Source of the DNA: Candidatus Magasanikbacteria bacterium CG_4_10_14_0_2_um_filter_41_10
GTDB taxonomy: Bacteria; Patescibacteriota; Patescibacteriia; Magasanikbacterales; UBA922
DNA length: 15,035 nt
Direction of reading: 5' to 3'
Assembly (NCBI GenBank): GCA_002792995.1
Contig: PFPJ01000011.1
Coordinates: 1-15,035, forward strand
This document shows positions 5,446 to 12,736 of the stretch, piece by piece (the first letter of the stretch is position 1; every line of letters starts with the position of its first letter). A model generated the notes under the pieces. It was not told the origin of the DNA. It did not search any database and worked only from the letters and a program-made list of their open reading frames with translations. Position numbers and translations under genes: made by a program.

Positions 5446-5477
5446 AGAAGGTTTGGTAGGTATAAGACCCTCCTTCT
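5446..5477 (+). promoter_or_regulatory. Hairpin in the rpsL-rpsG spacer, possible regulatory site
   Basis: AGAAGG (5446-5451) pairs with CCTTCT (5472-5477), with possible inner pairs GGT/ACC. No T-run follows, so it is not a terminator. In Escherichia coli the S12-S7 spacer is where S7 represses its own translation. This structure lies in the same place, but similarity of shape has not been tested. Confidence 0.3.
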
Positions 5478-5491
5478 CAGCTTCATAAGCA

Positions 5492-5505
5492 TTATAAGCA
5501 TTCTA
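5492..5505 (+). repeat. Start-proximal motif TTRTAAGYATTYTA, copy 2 (rpsG)
   Basis: TTATAAGCATTCTA ends 4 nt before the rpsG ATG. It is preceded by CATAAGCA, extending the similarity to the fusA copy (CATACGCT). Confidence 0.6.
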
Positions 5506-5509
5506 AAAT

Positions 5510-5986
5510 ATGTCTAGAGGAAAAGCAGCACCAAAGCGTGTCGCCATGCCGGATCCAGTGTATGGCAGTGATCTTCTTGGAAGATTCATCAATTTTTTGA
5601 TGGAACGAGGAAAAAAATCTGTTGCTCAGGCAATTGTATATAGTGCCCTCGAACTGGCAAAAGCAAAAAAGAATGAAGATCCTATTAAAATTTTTGAACA
5701 AGTTATTAATACCGCTAAACCACAAGTAGAGGTTCGATCTCGTCGTGTTGGTGGAGCAAATTACCAAGTACCAATGCCTGTAGTAGGAGAACGTCAAAAT
5801 TCTCTTGCATTCCGTTGGATTATTACTGCTGCAAAGTCACGGAAAGGACCTATGGCAGAAAAATTGGCTGCTGAGTTTCTCGATATCCTCGAAGGAACTG
5901 GTGGCACCATGAAGAAACGTGATGATGTGCATCGTATGGCTGAAGCAAACAAAGCCTTCGCACATTTTGCACGCCGAAGATCATAA
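5510..5986 (+). CDS. rpsG: 30S ribosomal protein S7
   Basis: The product is 158 residues, close to the usual 155-157. S7 nucleates assembly of the 30S head and binds the 3' major domain of 16S rRNA. The N-terminal MSRGKAAPKRVAMPDPVYGS, the segment LGRFINFLMERGKKSVAQ (24-41), VEVRSRRVGGANYQVPMPV (about 73-91) and the C-terminal KRDDVHRMAEANKAFAHFA are all canonical. The bacterial protein often ends in an RRS-like tail, as here. The ATG at 5510 has no Shine-Dalgarno sequence but is preceded by the shared str motif. Middle gene of the str operon, 64 nt after rpsL and 78 nt before fusA. S7 is the usual feedback repressor of this operon in enterobacteria; whether it is so here is unknown. Confidence 0.97.
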   Translation: MSRGKAAPKRVAMPDPVYGSDLLGRFINFLMERGKKSVAQAIVYSALELAKAKKNEDPIKIFEQVINTAKPQVEVRSRRVGGANYQVPMPVVGERQNSLAFRWIITAAKSRKGPMAEKLAAEFLDILEGTGGTMKKRDDVHRMAEANKAFAHFARRRS

Positions 5987-6045
5987 CCCTTTCTGGTTTG
6001 GAAGATCGTGCTGCCTGTCAGGCAACCTTCTGAGCCACATACGCT

Positions 6046-6059
6046 TTATAAGTATTTTA
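6046..6059 (+). repeat. Start-proximal motif TTRTAAGYATTYTA, copy 3 (fusA)
   Basis: TTATAAGTATTTTA ends 5 nt before the fusA ATG at 6065. It fits the consensus from the rpsL and rpsG copies at all 14 positions. Confidence 0.6.
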
Positions 6060-6064
6060 TATCT

Positions 6065-8164
6065 ATGCCTAGAGAATATACACTCGAACGAACCCGGAAT
6101 ATCGGGATCATGGCGCACATCGATGCTGGGAAAACGACGTTTACCGAGCGCGTCCTCTTTTATACTGGAAAAACACATAAAATTGGTGAAGTTCACGAAG
6201 GAGCTGCAGAAATGGACTGGATGGAACAAGAAAAAGAACGTGGTATTACGATTACGAGTGCAGCTACCACCTGTTTTTGGACACCTACGATTGGTGACCA
6301 AAAAATAGCACACCGTATCAATATCATCGATACGCCAGGGCACGTTGACTTTACCGTAGAGGTAGAACGTTCTCTCCGTGTTCTCGATGGAGCGGTTGCG
6401 GTCTTTGACGGTTCTCAAGGGGTGGAACCTCAATCTGAAACAGTATGGCGTCAAGCTGACAAGTATAATGTCCCACGTGTTTGTTTTATCAACAAAATGG
6501 ATAAAACAGGTGCGGATTTTTATATGAGTTTGAAGTCTATTCAGACAAGACTCTCTGACAAAGCATTTGCCATACAGCTCCCTATTGGGCAAGAATCTGA
6601 GTTCAGAGGTATTGTCGACTTGGTTGAAGAAAAGGCATACCAGTTTGAAGGAAATTTTGGAGAAAACATGGTAGAGATTCCTATTCCTGAGGATATGAAG
6701 GAACAGGTGGCTACGTATCGTAGTACCATGGTTGAAAAAGTTGCAGAAGCAAATGATGACCTCATGAACAAATATCTTGGTGGAGAAACATTGAGTGTAC
6801 CGGAAATCCGTCTTGGTCTCCGAACGCTTGTTCTTGCTGATGATGTGTATCCTGTCATGTGTGGGTCTGCTCTTGCAAATATTGGTGTTCAGCTTGCACT
6901 CAATGAAGTAGTGCATACATTGCCATCTCCACTCGATGTCCCTCCTGCAATTGCGACAGATCCAGATGATGAAGAAAAGAAAACAGAAGTAATAGCCGAT
7001 GACAGTGCTCCTTTTGCTGCACTGGCATTCAAAGTGGCAACAGATCCCTATGTTGGGAAATTGACATTCTTTCGTGTCTATTCTGGTACATTGAAAGCTG
7101 GAAGTTATGTCATGAATACAACAAGTGGGGAAAGAGAACGTGTTGGTCGCATCGTGATTCTTCATGCGAATAGTCGTCAAGAAGTGGATGAAGTATTTGC
7201 CGGAGATATCGCCGCTGGTATTGGATTCAAAAAAACAACAACCGGAGATACGCTCTGTGCAGAAAATCGTGAACTTGTTCTTGAAAAAATTACATTCCCA
7301 GAGCCAGTGATTCACATTGCCATCGAACCAAAAACAAAACAAGATCAGGAAAAAATGGGTATGGCACTGCAAAAACTTGCAGAAGAAGATCCTACATTCA
7401 AGGTTCATACTGATGAGGAAACGCTCCAAACGATTATTTCAGGTATGGGAGAGTTGCATCTCGACATTCTGGTTGATCGTATGAAACGAGAATTTAGTGT
7501 CGAAGCAAATATCGGTGCGCCTCAAGTTGCGTATCGAGAAGCAATCAAGACTTCTGCAGAAGCCGAAGGAAAATACGTCAAACAATCTGGTGGACGTGGA
7601 CAATTCGGTCACTGTTGGATTCGTATTGAACCAAAAGAGGAAGGACAAGGATTTGAATTTGTTGATGATATCAAGGGTGGGGCTATTCCAAAGGAATACA
7701 TCCCTGCTATCCAAAAAGGTATCAAAGAAACAATGTCAAAAGGTGTTGTTGCCGGCTATCCAATGCTTGATATCAAAGCAACGGTGTACGATGGGTCATA
7801 CCACGAAGTCGACTCGAGTGAAATCGCCTTCAAGTTGGCAGGAAGCATGGCATTCAAAGCTGCAGCAAAAGCTGCTACTCCTGTGGTCATGGAGCCTATC
7901 ATGAAAGTAGAAGTCACCACACCAGAAGAGCACATGGGAGATGTCATTGGAGACATCAGTTCCAAGCGTGGTACTATCGAAGAAATGACCGACCGCGGAA
8001 ATGCAAAAGTTATCCGTGCAAAAGTACCGCTCTCAGAAATGTTTGGATATGTGAACAATCTTCGTTCTATGACACAAGGACGTGCTGCCTATGCCATGGA
8101 ATTCTCCCACTATCAAGAAGTGCCAAAGAATATCGAAGCAGAAATCGTTGCAGGAAAGAAGTAA
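6065..8164 (+). CDS. fusA: Elongation factor G
   Basis: The product is 699 residues, full length for EF-G, the GTPase that translocates tRNA and mRNA on the ribosome. G-domain motifs are AHIDAGKTT (17-25, P-loop), RGITI (59-63, switch I), DTPGH (89-93) and NKMDK (143-147). Domains II to V follow, with the domain IV region QSGGRGQFGHCWIRIEP and the C-terminal FGYVNNLRSMTQGRAAYAMEF. The frame is open from 6008, but EF-G proteins begin MPREYTLERTRNIGIMAHIDAG, so the ATG at 6065 is chosen. It carries no sign of the fusidic-acid-resistant FusA2/RRF2-type paralogue. Last gene of the str operon. There is no tuf after it, and a strong terminator lies 13 nt beyond the TAA. Confidence 0.98.
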   Translation: MPREYTLERTRNIGIMAHIDAGKTTFTERVLFYTGKTHKIGEVHEGAAEMDWMEQEKERGITITSAATTCFWTPTIGDQKIAHRINIIDTPGHVDFTVEVERSLRVLDGAVAVFDGSQGVEPQSETVWRQADKYNVPRVCFINKMDKTGADFYMSLKSIQTRLSDKAFAIQLPIGQESEFRGIVDLVEEKAYQFEGNFGENMVEIPIPEDMKEQVATYRSTMVEKVAEANDDLMNKYLGGETLSVPEIRLGLRTLVLADDVYPVMCGSALANIGVQLALNEVVHTLPSPLDVPPAIATDPDDEEKKTEVIADDSAPFAALAFKVATDPYVGKLTFFRVYSGTLKAGSYVMNTTSGERERVGRIVILHANSRQEVDEVFAGDIAAGIGFKKTTTGDTLCAENRELVLEKITFPEPVIHIAIEPKTKQDQEKMGMALQKLAEEDPTFKVHTDEETLQTIISGMGELHLDILVDRMKREFSVEANIGAPQVAYREAIKTSAEAEGKYVKQSGGRGQFGHCWIRIEPKEEGQGFEFVDDIKGGAIPKEYIPAIQKGIKETMSKGVVAGYPMLDIKATVYDGSYHEVDSSEIAFKLAGSMAFKAAAKAATPVVMEPIMKVEVTTPEEHMGDVIGDISSKRGTIEEMTDRGNAKVIRAKVPLSEMFGYVNNLRSMTQGRAAYAMEFSHYQEVPKNIEAEIVAGKK

Positions 8165-8177
8165 TTCTTGTTACAAG

Positions 8178-8206
8178 AAAAGACGACTCATGTGAGTCGT
8201 CTTTTT
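8178..8206 (+). terminator. Terminator of the str operon
   Basis: AAAAGACGACTCA (8178-8190) pairs with TGAGTCGTCTTTT (8193-8205), then one more T. This is a long GC-containing stem followed by a T-run. A small TTCTTG/CAAGAA hairpin (8165-8179) immediately precedes and overlaps it. Confidence 0.9.
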
Positions 8207-8223
8207 GATATAGCATGGATATA

Positions 8224-8252
8224 TTGAAATATCTCTCATTTTCCTATAGGAT
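8224..8252 (+). promoter_or_regulatory. Promoter of the prfB-to-rsmA operon
   Basis: TTGAAA (8224-8229), 17 nt, TAGGAT (8247-8252); an overlapping -10 alternative is TATAGG (8245-8250). The -10 ends 9 nt before the prfB ATG at 8262, the same spacing as at trhO, so the mRNA should be almost leaderless. Confidence 0.55.
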
Positions 8253-8261
8253 ACCTCTACT

Positions 8262-9359
8262 ATGAAAGAACACTTACATGCATTACTCAAAAAAATCACG
8301 TCCACGTGGGAGCTTTTGGATATCGATGGACAAAAGGAAGAATTGAAAAAACTGGAACAGGAAATGCAGGCCGAAGGATTTTGGGATGATACTGAACATG
8401 CGACCACGATAAGTAAACGGCATGAAGAATTGAAATCAGAAATTGATACGTGGCAATCATTAAAAGATGAAGTAGAGGGATTGTCGAGTTTAAGTGAAGA
8501 ATTGAAAACCGAACCAGATGCAGAGATTGAAGCCGAAATTGATATCAAAATAGAAAGTCTGGAAAAACAATTTGAAAAACTTGAGTTTGTTCTTTTGTTT
8601 GATGGAAAACATGATAAGGATAATGCCCTTGTCACTATTCAGTCTGGCAGTGGGGGAACAGAAGCACAAGACTGGGCAGAAATGTTAGAGCGCATGATTC
8701 TTCGTTTTGTTGAAAAAAAAGGCTGGAAGGCCACACTTATCGATGAATCACGTGGCGCTGAAGCTGGCATAAAGTCAGCTACGATTGAAGTAGAAGGTCG
8801 CTATGCATTTGGACATTTGAAGAGTGAGCATGGCACACATCGCCTTGTTCGTATTTCTCCGTTTGATGCCGAAGGGATGCGACATACGTCTTTTGCATCG
8901 ATTGAAGTCATCCCAGAAATGATCGGTGGAGACGCCGTAGTCATAGATCCAAAGGATCTGCGTATTGATACCTTTATGTCTGGGGGAAAAGGAGGACAGA
9001 GCGTCAACACAACCTATTCTGCCGTACGTCTTGTTCACATTCCTACGGGTATTACCGTACAATGTCAAAATGAGCGATCGCAAGTTCAAAATAAAGAAAC
9101 AGCAATGAAAGTCCTGCAAGCAAAATTGCAAAAAGTACAAGAAGATCAAGAGGAAGAGGAACGATTGAAACTTCGTGGCGAACACAAAAGTCCAGAGTGG
9201 GGAAATCAGATTCGAAATTATGTATTGCATCCGTACCATCTGGTCAAAGATGTTCGAACAAAACATGAAACAGCAGACGACGAGCGAGTCTTGAATGGTG
9301 ATATCGACGATTTTATAGAAAGCTATTTACGGTGGCAGAAGTCACAAGATAATTTATAA
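8262..9359 (+). CDS. prfB: Peptide chain release factor 2
   Basis: The product is 365 residues, the normal RF2 length. RF2 ends translation at UGA and UAA. The N-terminal coiled-coil domain (1-110) is followed by SGSGGTEAQDWAEML (128-142). The stop-codon recognition tripeptide SPF is at 199-201, the RF2 type rather than PxT of RF1. The catalytic GGQ is at 244-246, in the variant context SGGKGGQSVNTTYSAVR, where most RF2 proteins read GAGGQHVN. Where many prfB genes carry the CTT-TGA programmed frameshift, this gene reads CTT-TTG-GAT (8313-8321), so it is uninterrupted and lacks that autoregulation. First gene of a five-gene operon, with 7 nt to the next start. Its presence argues that TGA is a normal stop codon here. 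Confidence 0.97.
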   Translation: MKEHLHALLKKITSTWELLDIDGQKEELKKLEQEMQAEGFWDDTEHATTISKRHEELKSEIDTWQSLKDEVEGLSSLSEELKTEPDAEIEAEIDIKIESLEKQFEKLEFVLLFDGKHDKDNALVTIQSGSGGTEAQDWAEMLERMILRFVEKKGWKATLIDESRGAEAGIKSATIEVEGRYAFGHLKSEHGTHRLVRISPFDAEGMRHTSFASIEVIPEMIGGDAVVIDPKDLRIDTFMSGGKGGQSVNTTYSAVRLVHIPTGITVQCQNERSQVQNKETAMKVLQAKLQKVQEDQEEEERLKLRGEHKSPEWGNQIRNYVLHPYHLVKDVRTKHETADDERVLNGDIDDFIESYLRWQKSQDNL

Positions 9360-9366
9360 ATATTGT

Positions 9367-9978
9367 ATGGAATTAACAAGATCAGAGATGAATTTTCATA
9401 AATTTGAAAAAGGAGTAACTGAAAAAGTTATTGAAGAGAATAAAGAACGCTTTCGAGATGATATCGATCGTATGATTGCGAGTGCTATTTATCAAGCAGA
9501 ACACGAAGCAAATTCACATAGAAAATTTCATGTAGGGGCTGTCGCGGCTACCTATGATATGGGAACACATGAATATCAGGTTGGTGGATCTGGCAATTAC
9601 AAACCATGGGAGGTAAGACCAGAAGGCGAGGAGAAAGCGTGTGCAGAACGTCTCGCGACGGAAGATGCTCGTAATGATGATACCGTCTATGTTGTTGGCA
9701 TTGTGATCGCGTCAAAGGAAACCCACGCTGACCCAAATGCCCATGCGGAACATCCTACATTGCATCCTTGCCCTGAATGCCAACAAATGTTTGCTGATAA
9801 TCCTGGTACGTTTCGAGATGATACACTGTTGGTGACCGTCCATTATACAGTTGAAGAAGTCCTCAACGATGACGGTACATCTGATATGAAAGCAAAAGTA
9901 GTAAGTAGAGAGATGTTTACTCTTCCAGAATTTCATGATCTTCATATTACACAGAAAGGTGATGCTTCCTTGAATTAG
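9367..9978 (+). CDS. Cytidine deaminase-like zinc hydrolase
   Basis: The 203-residue protein has the deaminase zinc motif in the three-cysteine form of cytidine deaminase: C92-A93-E94 (ACAER, with E94 the proton shuttle) and P134-C135-P136-E137-C138 (HPCPECQQM). Upstream, RKFHVGAVAATYD (52-64) is the usual first strand. The family converts cytidine/deoxycytidine to uridine/deoxyuridine; blasticidin-S deaminase-like activity is an alternative. It is longer than typical CDA (about 130 residues): about 40 extra N-terminal residues, a roughly 41-residue span between the CAE and PCxxC motifs, and a C-terminal tail, so the substrate is uncertain. The ATG at 9367 follows the prfB stop by 7 nt; an ATG at 9388 is also possible. 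It ends in TAG, 11 nt before tsaC. Confidence 0.8.
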   Translation: MELTRSEMNFHKFEKGVTEKVIEENKERFRDDIDRMIASAIYQAEHEANSHRKFHVGAVAATYDMGTHEYQVGGSGNYKPWEVRPEGEEKACAERLATEDARNDDTVYVVGIVIASKETHADPNAHAEHPTLHPCPECQQMFADNPGTFRDDTLLVTVHYTVEEVLNDDGTSDMKAKVVSREMFTLPEFHDLHITQKGDASLN

Positions 9979-9989
9979 AATACGTTTGT

Positions 9990-10601
9990 ATGGATGTTAT
10001 CCAAACACAACATACTGATGTACATACCTTAGGACGTGCATTGCAGAATGGTAACACTATTGTGTACCCAACTGAAACATGCTATGGCCTTGGGTGTGAC
10101 GCTACAAATCAAGAAGCTGTTGATAGAATTTTTGATATCAAAAAAAGACAGAAAAATAAACCAGTCCTTGTTGTTGCTCATGATTTGTCCGTCATGCTTG
10201 AACATGTATTTGACTCACCAGCTTTATTTGATATTGCAGAAAAATATTGGCCTGGTCCAGTGACTGTCGTGACCAAAGCTCGACCAGATTCCACCCTCGC
10301 AAAAGGTGTTCTTGCAGAAGATGGAACAGTCGCATTCCGCATTACCGAGCACCCCCTTGCCGGAGCTCTTGCAAAAGCACTCGGTGGTCCACTCGTATCG
10401 ACGTCTGCAAATATTGCTGCTCACGAAAGTCCGTATGATATCAAAGACGTTTTGGCAATGTTTGAAAACGAAGACGAACAGCCAGATATCGTGATAGATG
10501 CTGGCAAACTTCCGTACAAACTTCCTTCTACCATTGTGAAGATTCGAGAGAATGGTACAATAGAGATCTTGCGAGAAGGCGCAACTATCCTGTTCAATTA
10601 A
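9990..10601 (+). CDS. tsaC: L-threonylcarbamoyladenylate synthase (Sua5/YrdC family)
   Basis: The 203-residue protein is a single YrdC domain. It makes threonylcarbamoyl-AMP from threonine, bicarbonate and ATP, the first step of the t6A37 modification of ANN-decoding tRNAs. Motifs: IVYPTETCYGLGCDA (24-38), KKRQKNKP (51-58, substrate-binding basic residues), KYWPGPVTVV (85-94), and PLVSTSANIAAH (134-145, nucleotide site). It has the short TsaC length and no C-terminal Sua5 domain (Sua5 proteins are about 340 residues). The partner genes tsaB, tsaD and tsaE are not in the window. No Shine-Dalgarno sequence; the start follows TTTGT. Third gene of the operon, 14 nt before the glycoside hydrolase-like gene. 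It ends in TAA. Confidence 0.93.
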   Translation: MDVIQTQHTDVHTLGRALQNGNTIVYPTETCYGLGCDATNQEAVDRIFDIKKRQKNKPVLVVAHDLSVMLEHVFDSPALFDIAEKYWPGPVTVVTKARPDSTLAKGVLAEDGTVAFRITEHPLAGALAKALGGPLVSTSANIAAHESPYDIKDVLAMFENEDEQPDIVIDAGKLPYKLPSTIVKIRENGTIEILREGATILFN

Positions 10602-10615
10602 TTTTTTCCTGTTAT

Positions 10616-11800
10616 ATGCCCCATAGCTCAAAATATTATTTTCCGTTGTTTCTGGTTTTGACAGCGTTTTTGACGGCTGGTATTGGATGGCAGTGGATAC
10701 AGGTAACGACAGAAACAGGAAGTTACTATTTTTATGGTGTGCCAGAAGAAGCTCCAAAAGATGCTCTGGAAGTAAAATTGTATCAAGCGCAAAAAGAAGC
10801 TACAGAACAGGCATTGCGAGATGCAAAGCCAGAAAAACGTGAGGTGAAGGGCATCTACCTTACGGCATATACTGCTTCAAATGATAACGCGAGAGAAAAA
10901 CTTATCAATCTTATTGATACCACAGAATTGAATGCGGTAGTGATTGATATAAAGGATTACACAGGGTATTTACTCTATGATAGTCAATTGCCACTTGTGA
11001 ATGAACTTGGCACTGATAAGGATCGTCTGGGTGATGTCAAACGCATTGTTGACGAGTTTCATAAACACAATATTTACGTTATTGCGCGACAGACCGTATT
11101 TCAAGATCCTGTGTTGGCAGTGAAAAAACCAGCATGGGCGATTGCCTCAAAAAATGGGGGATTATGGCACGATAACAAAGGTTTGGCATGGGTTGACCCC
11201 ACAAAAGAAGACGTGTGGCAGTACAATGTCGATATTGCAAAAGAAGCGATTTCTTTTGGATTTGATGAAGTCCAATTTGATTATGTTCGCTTTCCATCAG
11301 ATGGCAACATGAGTACTGTGGTGTATACCAATGGCAGTGAAGAAAAATATACTATCATGAATCATTTTTATACATTTTTGGGAGAGCAACTTGCCGATGA
11401 CCCTGCGTGGATTTCGCTTGACATGTTTGGATTTGTCATGGAGCGTCACGATGGCATGAACATCGGACAGCGACTCGAGGATGCTGTCGGCAATGTCGAT
11501 TATATTTCTCCTATGATGTATCCATCGCATTATCCTACGGGGCATCTTGGACTTGCAAATCCTGCAGCATCCCCTGGATTAGTGATCGAAAATGGAATGA
11601 AGAAAGGTATGCCGTACTTTCAAGATACCAAAACACAGGCGCGTCCTTGGATTCAAGCGTTCAACATAGGTGCTGTGTATGGTGCAACAAATATTCGAGC
11701 TCAGATAGATACGGTGGAAAAATATACTGACGGCGGCTGGCTCTTATGGAATGCGTCAAATAGATATAGTAGTGCCGGATTGTTACCTTCAGGAGAATAA
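10616..11800 (+). CDS. Putative glycoside hydrolase, membrane-anchored (DUF4015 type)
   Basis: The product is 394 residues. Residues about 8-26 form an N-terminal membrane segment, followed by an Ala/Glu/Lys-rich linker (46-75). A TIM-barrel-like domain fills about 77-390. Its segments KGIYLTAYTA (78-87), LNAVVIDIKDYTGYL (105-119), FDEVQFDYVRFPSDG (216-230), WISLDMFGFV (265-274) and VDYISPMMYPSHY (294-306) match the putative glycosyl hydrolase family PF13200/DUF4015. D222 and E218 in the DEVQFDYVRFP strand are possible catalytic acids by analogy with related barrels. No substrate is established for the family; a role on surface or wall polysaccharide is an inference from its outward anchoring. 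Fourth gene of the prfB operon, 5 nt before rsmA. Confidence 0.85.
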   Translation: MPHSSKYYFPLFLVLTAFLTAGIGWQWIQVTTETGSYYFYGVPEEAPKDALEVKLYQAQKEATEQALRDAKPEKREVKGIYLTAYTASNDNAREKLINLIDTTELNAVVIDIKDYTGYLLYDSQLPLVNELGTDKDRLGDVKRIVDEFHKHNIYVIARQTVFQDPVLAVKKPAWAIASKNGGLWHDNKGLAWVDPTKEDVWQYNVDIAKEAISFGFDEVQFDYVRFPSDGNMSTVVYTNGSEEKYTIMNHFYTFLGEQLADDPAWISLDMFGFVMERHDGMNIGQRLEDAVGNVDYISPMMYPSHYPTGHLGLANPAASPGLVIENGMKKGMPYFQDTKTQARPWIQAFNIGAVYGATNIRAQIDTVEKYTDGGWLLWNASNRYSSAGLLPSGE

Positions 11801-11805
11801 ATTGC

Positions 11806-12636
11806 ATGTCATCTTTCCTCTCACCTTCAAAACTCAAAGAACTTTGTACACGCTATCACCTTACACCCTCAAAAAAATACGGGCAGAATTATCTTATTTC
11901 AGAAACGCCCATCAATAAGATGATCGAGGCAGGGGAGTTGACTTCGAATGATACCGTGGTTGAGATTGGCCCTGGTTTTGGTGTGCTTACGTTTGCTCTG
12001 TCACCATTGGTCAAAAAAGTGGTTGCTTTTGAAATAGAAAAAAAGTTGGAAGAGTATTGGGAAGAAAAACAGAAAGAATACAAAAATATTCAAGTTATTT
12101 GGGGCAATGCGTTGAAAGAACTTCATTATTCAAACTCAGAACTTCGAACTCCTTATAAAGTTCTTGCAAATTTGCCATATCAGATTACGTCTCATGTGCT
12201 TCGAACATTGCTCGAACTTCCACAGAAATCTGAACGTATCGTGATCATGGTGCAAAAAGAAGTCGCTGAGCGTATATGTGCGAAGGCAGGAGAGATGAGC
12301 CTTCTGTCTGTTTCAGTGCAGTATTATGGTACCCCAAAAATTGTGACAAAAGTAACAAAAGGGAATTTTTGGCCATCCCCAAACGTAGATTCTGCAGTCA
12401 TTGCTGTTACCCATATGAAAGATCGTCCGGATGCAGAAGTGTTTTTTCATTATGTTCGTGCAGGATTTCAGAACAAACGAAAGCAAGTGTGGAAAAATTT
12501 GTCTCAGGCTTTTCATCTTGATGGAGAACAAGTCAAGCAGGTTCTCGTAGAAGTCACAGGAGATGAAAAAGTTCGAGCGCAGGAACTTTCAGTCATGGAA
12601 TGGGAAGAAGTGGTTCAAAAATTAAAAGCTTTTTAG
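11806..12636 (+). CDS. rsmA: 16S rRNA (adenine1518-N6/adenine1519-N6)-dimethyltransferase
   Basis: The 276-residue protein is RsmA/KsgA. It dimethylates the two adjacent adenines in the helix 45 loop of 16S rRNA late in 30S assembly, using S-adenosylmethionine. Motifs: KKYGQNYLIS (23-32), SAM-binding VVEIGPGFGVLT (51-62), the acidic FEIEKKLEEYW (75-85), catalytic NLPYQITSHVL (122-132, N6-adenine type NLPY), and FWPSPNVDSAVI. Length is normal for the family. The ATG at 11806 lies 5 nt after the preceding stop. It is one of the few genes with a plausible Shine-Dalgarno sequence (AGGAGA about 10 nt upstream, inside the previous gene), and the only one in the window without T at -1. Last gene of the operon; a terminator follows the TAG by 43 nt. 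Confidence 0.97.
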   Translation: MSSFLSPSKLKELCTRYHLTPSKKYGQNYLISETPINKMIEAGELTSNDTVVEIGPGFGVLTFALSPLVKKVVAFEIEKKLEEYWEEKQKEYKNIQVIWGNALKELHYSNSELRTPYKVLANLPYQITSHVLRTLLELPQKSERIVIMVQKEVAERICAKAGEMSLLSVSVQYYGTPKIVTKVTKGNFWPSPNVDSAVIAVTHMKDRPDAEVFFHYVRAGFQNKRKQVWKNLSQAFHLDGEQVKQVLVEVTGDEKVRAQELSVMEWEEVVQKLKAF

Positions 12637-12679
12637 TAACATTCCCTTCACTATGTAATGTTATCCACGAATAAGGTGT

Positions 12680-12710
12680 ACTCGAGTGCTGTTCGAGTTT
12701 TTCTTTTTTT
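12680..12710 (+). terminator. Terminator of the prfB-to-rsmA operon
   Basis: ACTCGA (12680-12685) pairs with TCGAGT (12693-12698) around a 7-nt loop, followed by a long T-rich run interrupted by a single C. The run leads straight into the next promoter's extended -10. Confidence 0.75.
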
Positions 12711-12718
12711 GGTATACT
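12710..12718 (+). promoter_or_regulatory. Extended -10 promoter of the thrombospondin-repeat gene
   Basis: TGGTATACT is an extended -10 element (TG, one base, TATACT at 12713-12718). No good -35 is seen because the expected place is occupied by the terminator hairpin and T-run. The start would be near 12725, giving a leader of about 12 nt to the ATG at 12737. Confidence 0.5.
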
Positions 12719-12736
12719 GAATACATTGTATAGATT

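Noticed and set aside
5981..7429. A 482-codon open frame on the minus strand across rpsG/fusA
   Set aside because: It is antisense to the unmistakable fusA, its sequence is rich in Cys, Phe, His and Ile in the way reverse-frame translations are, and it has no family resemblance. The length reflects fusA codon usage (no codons giving reverse stops in that phase).
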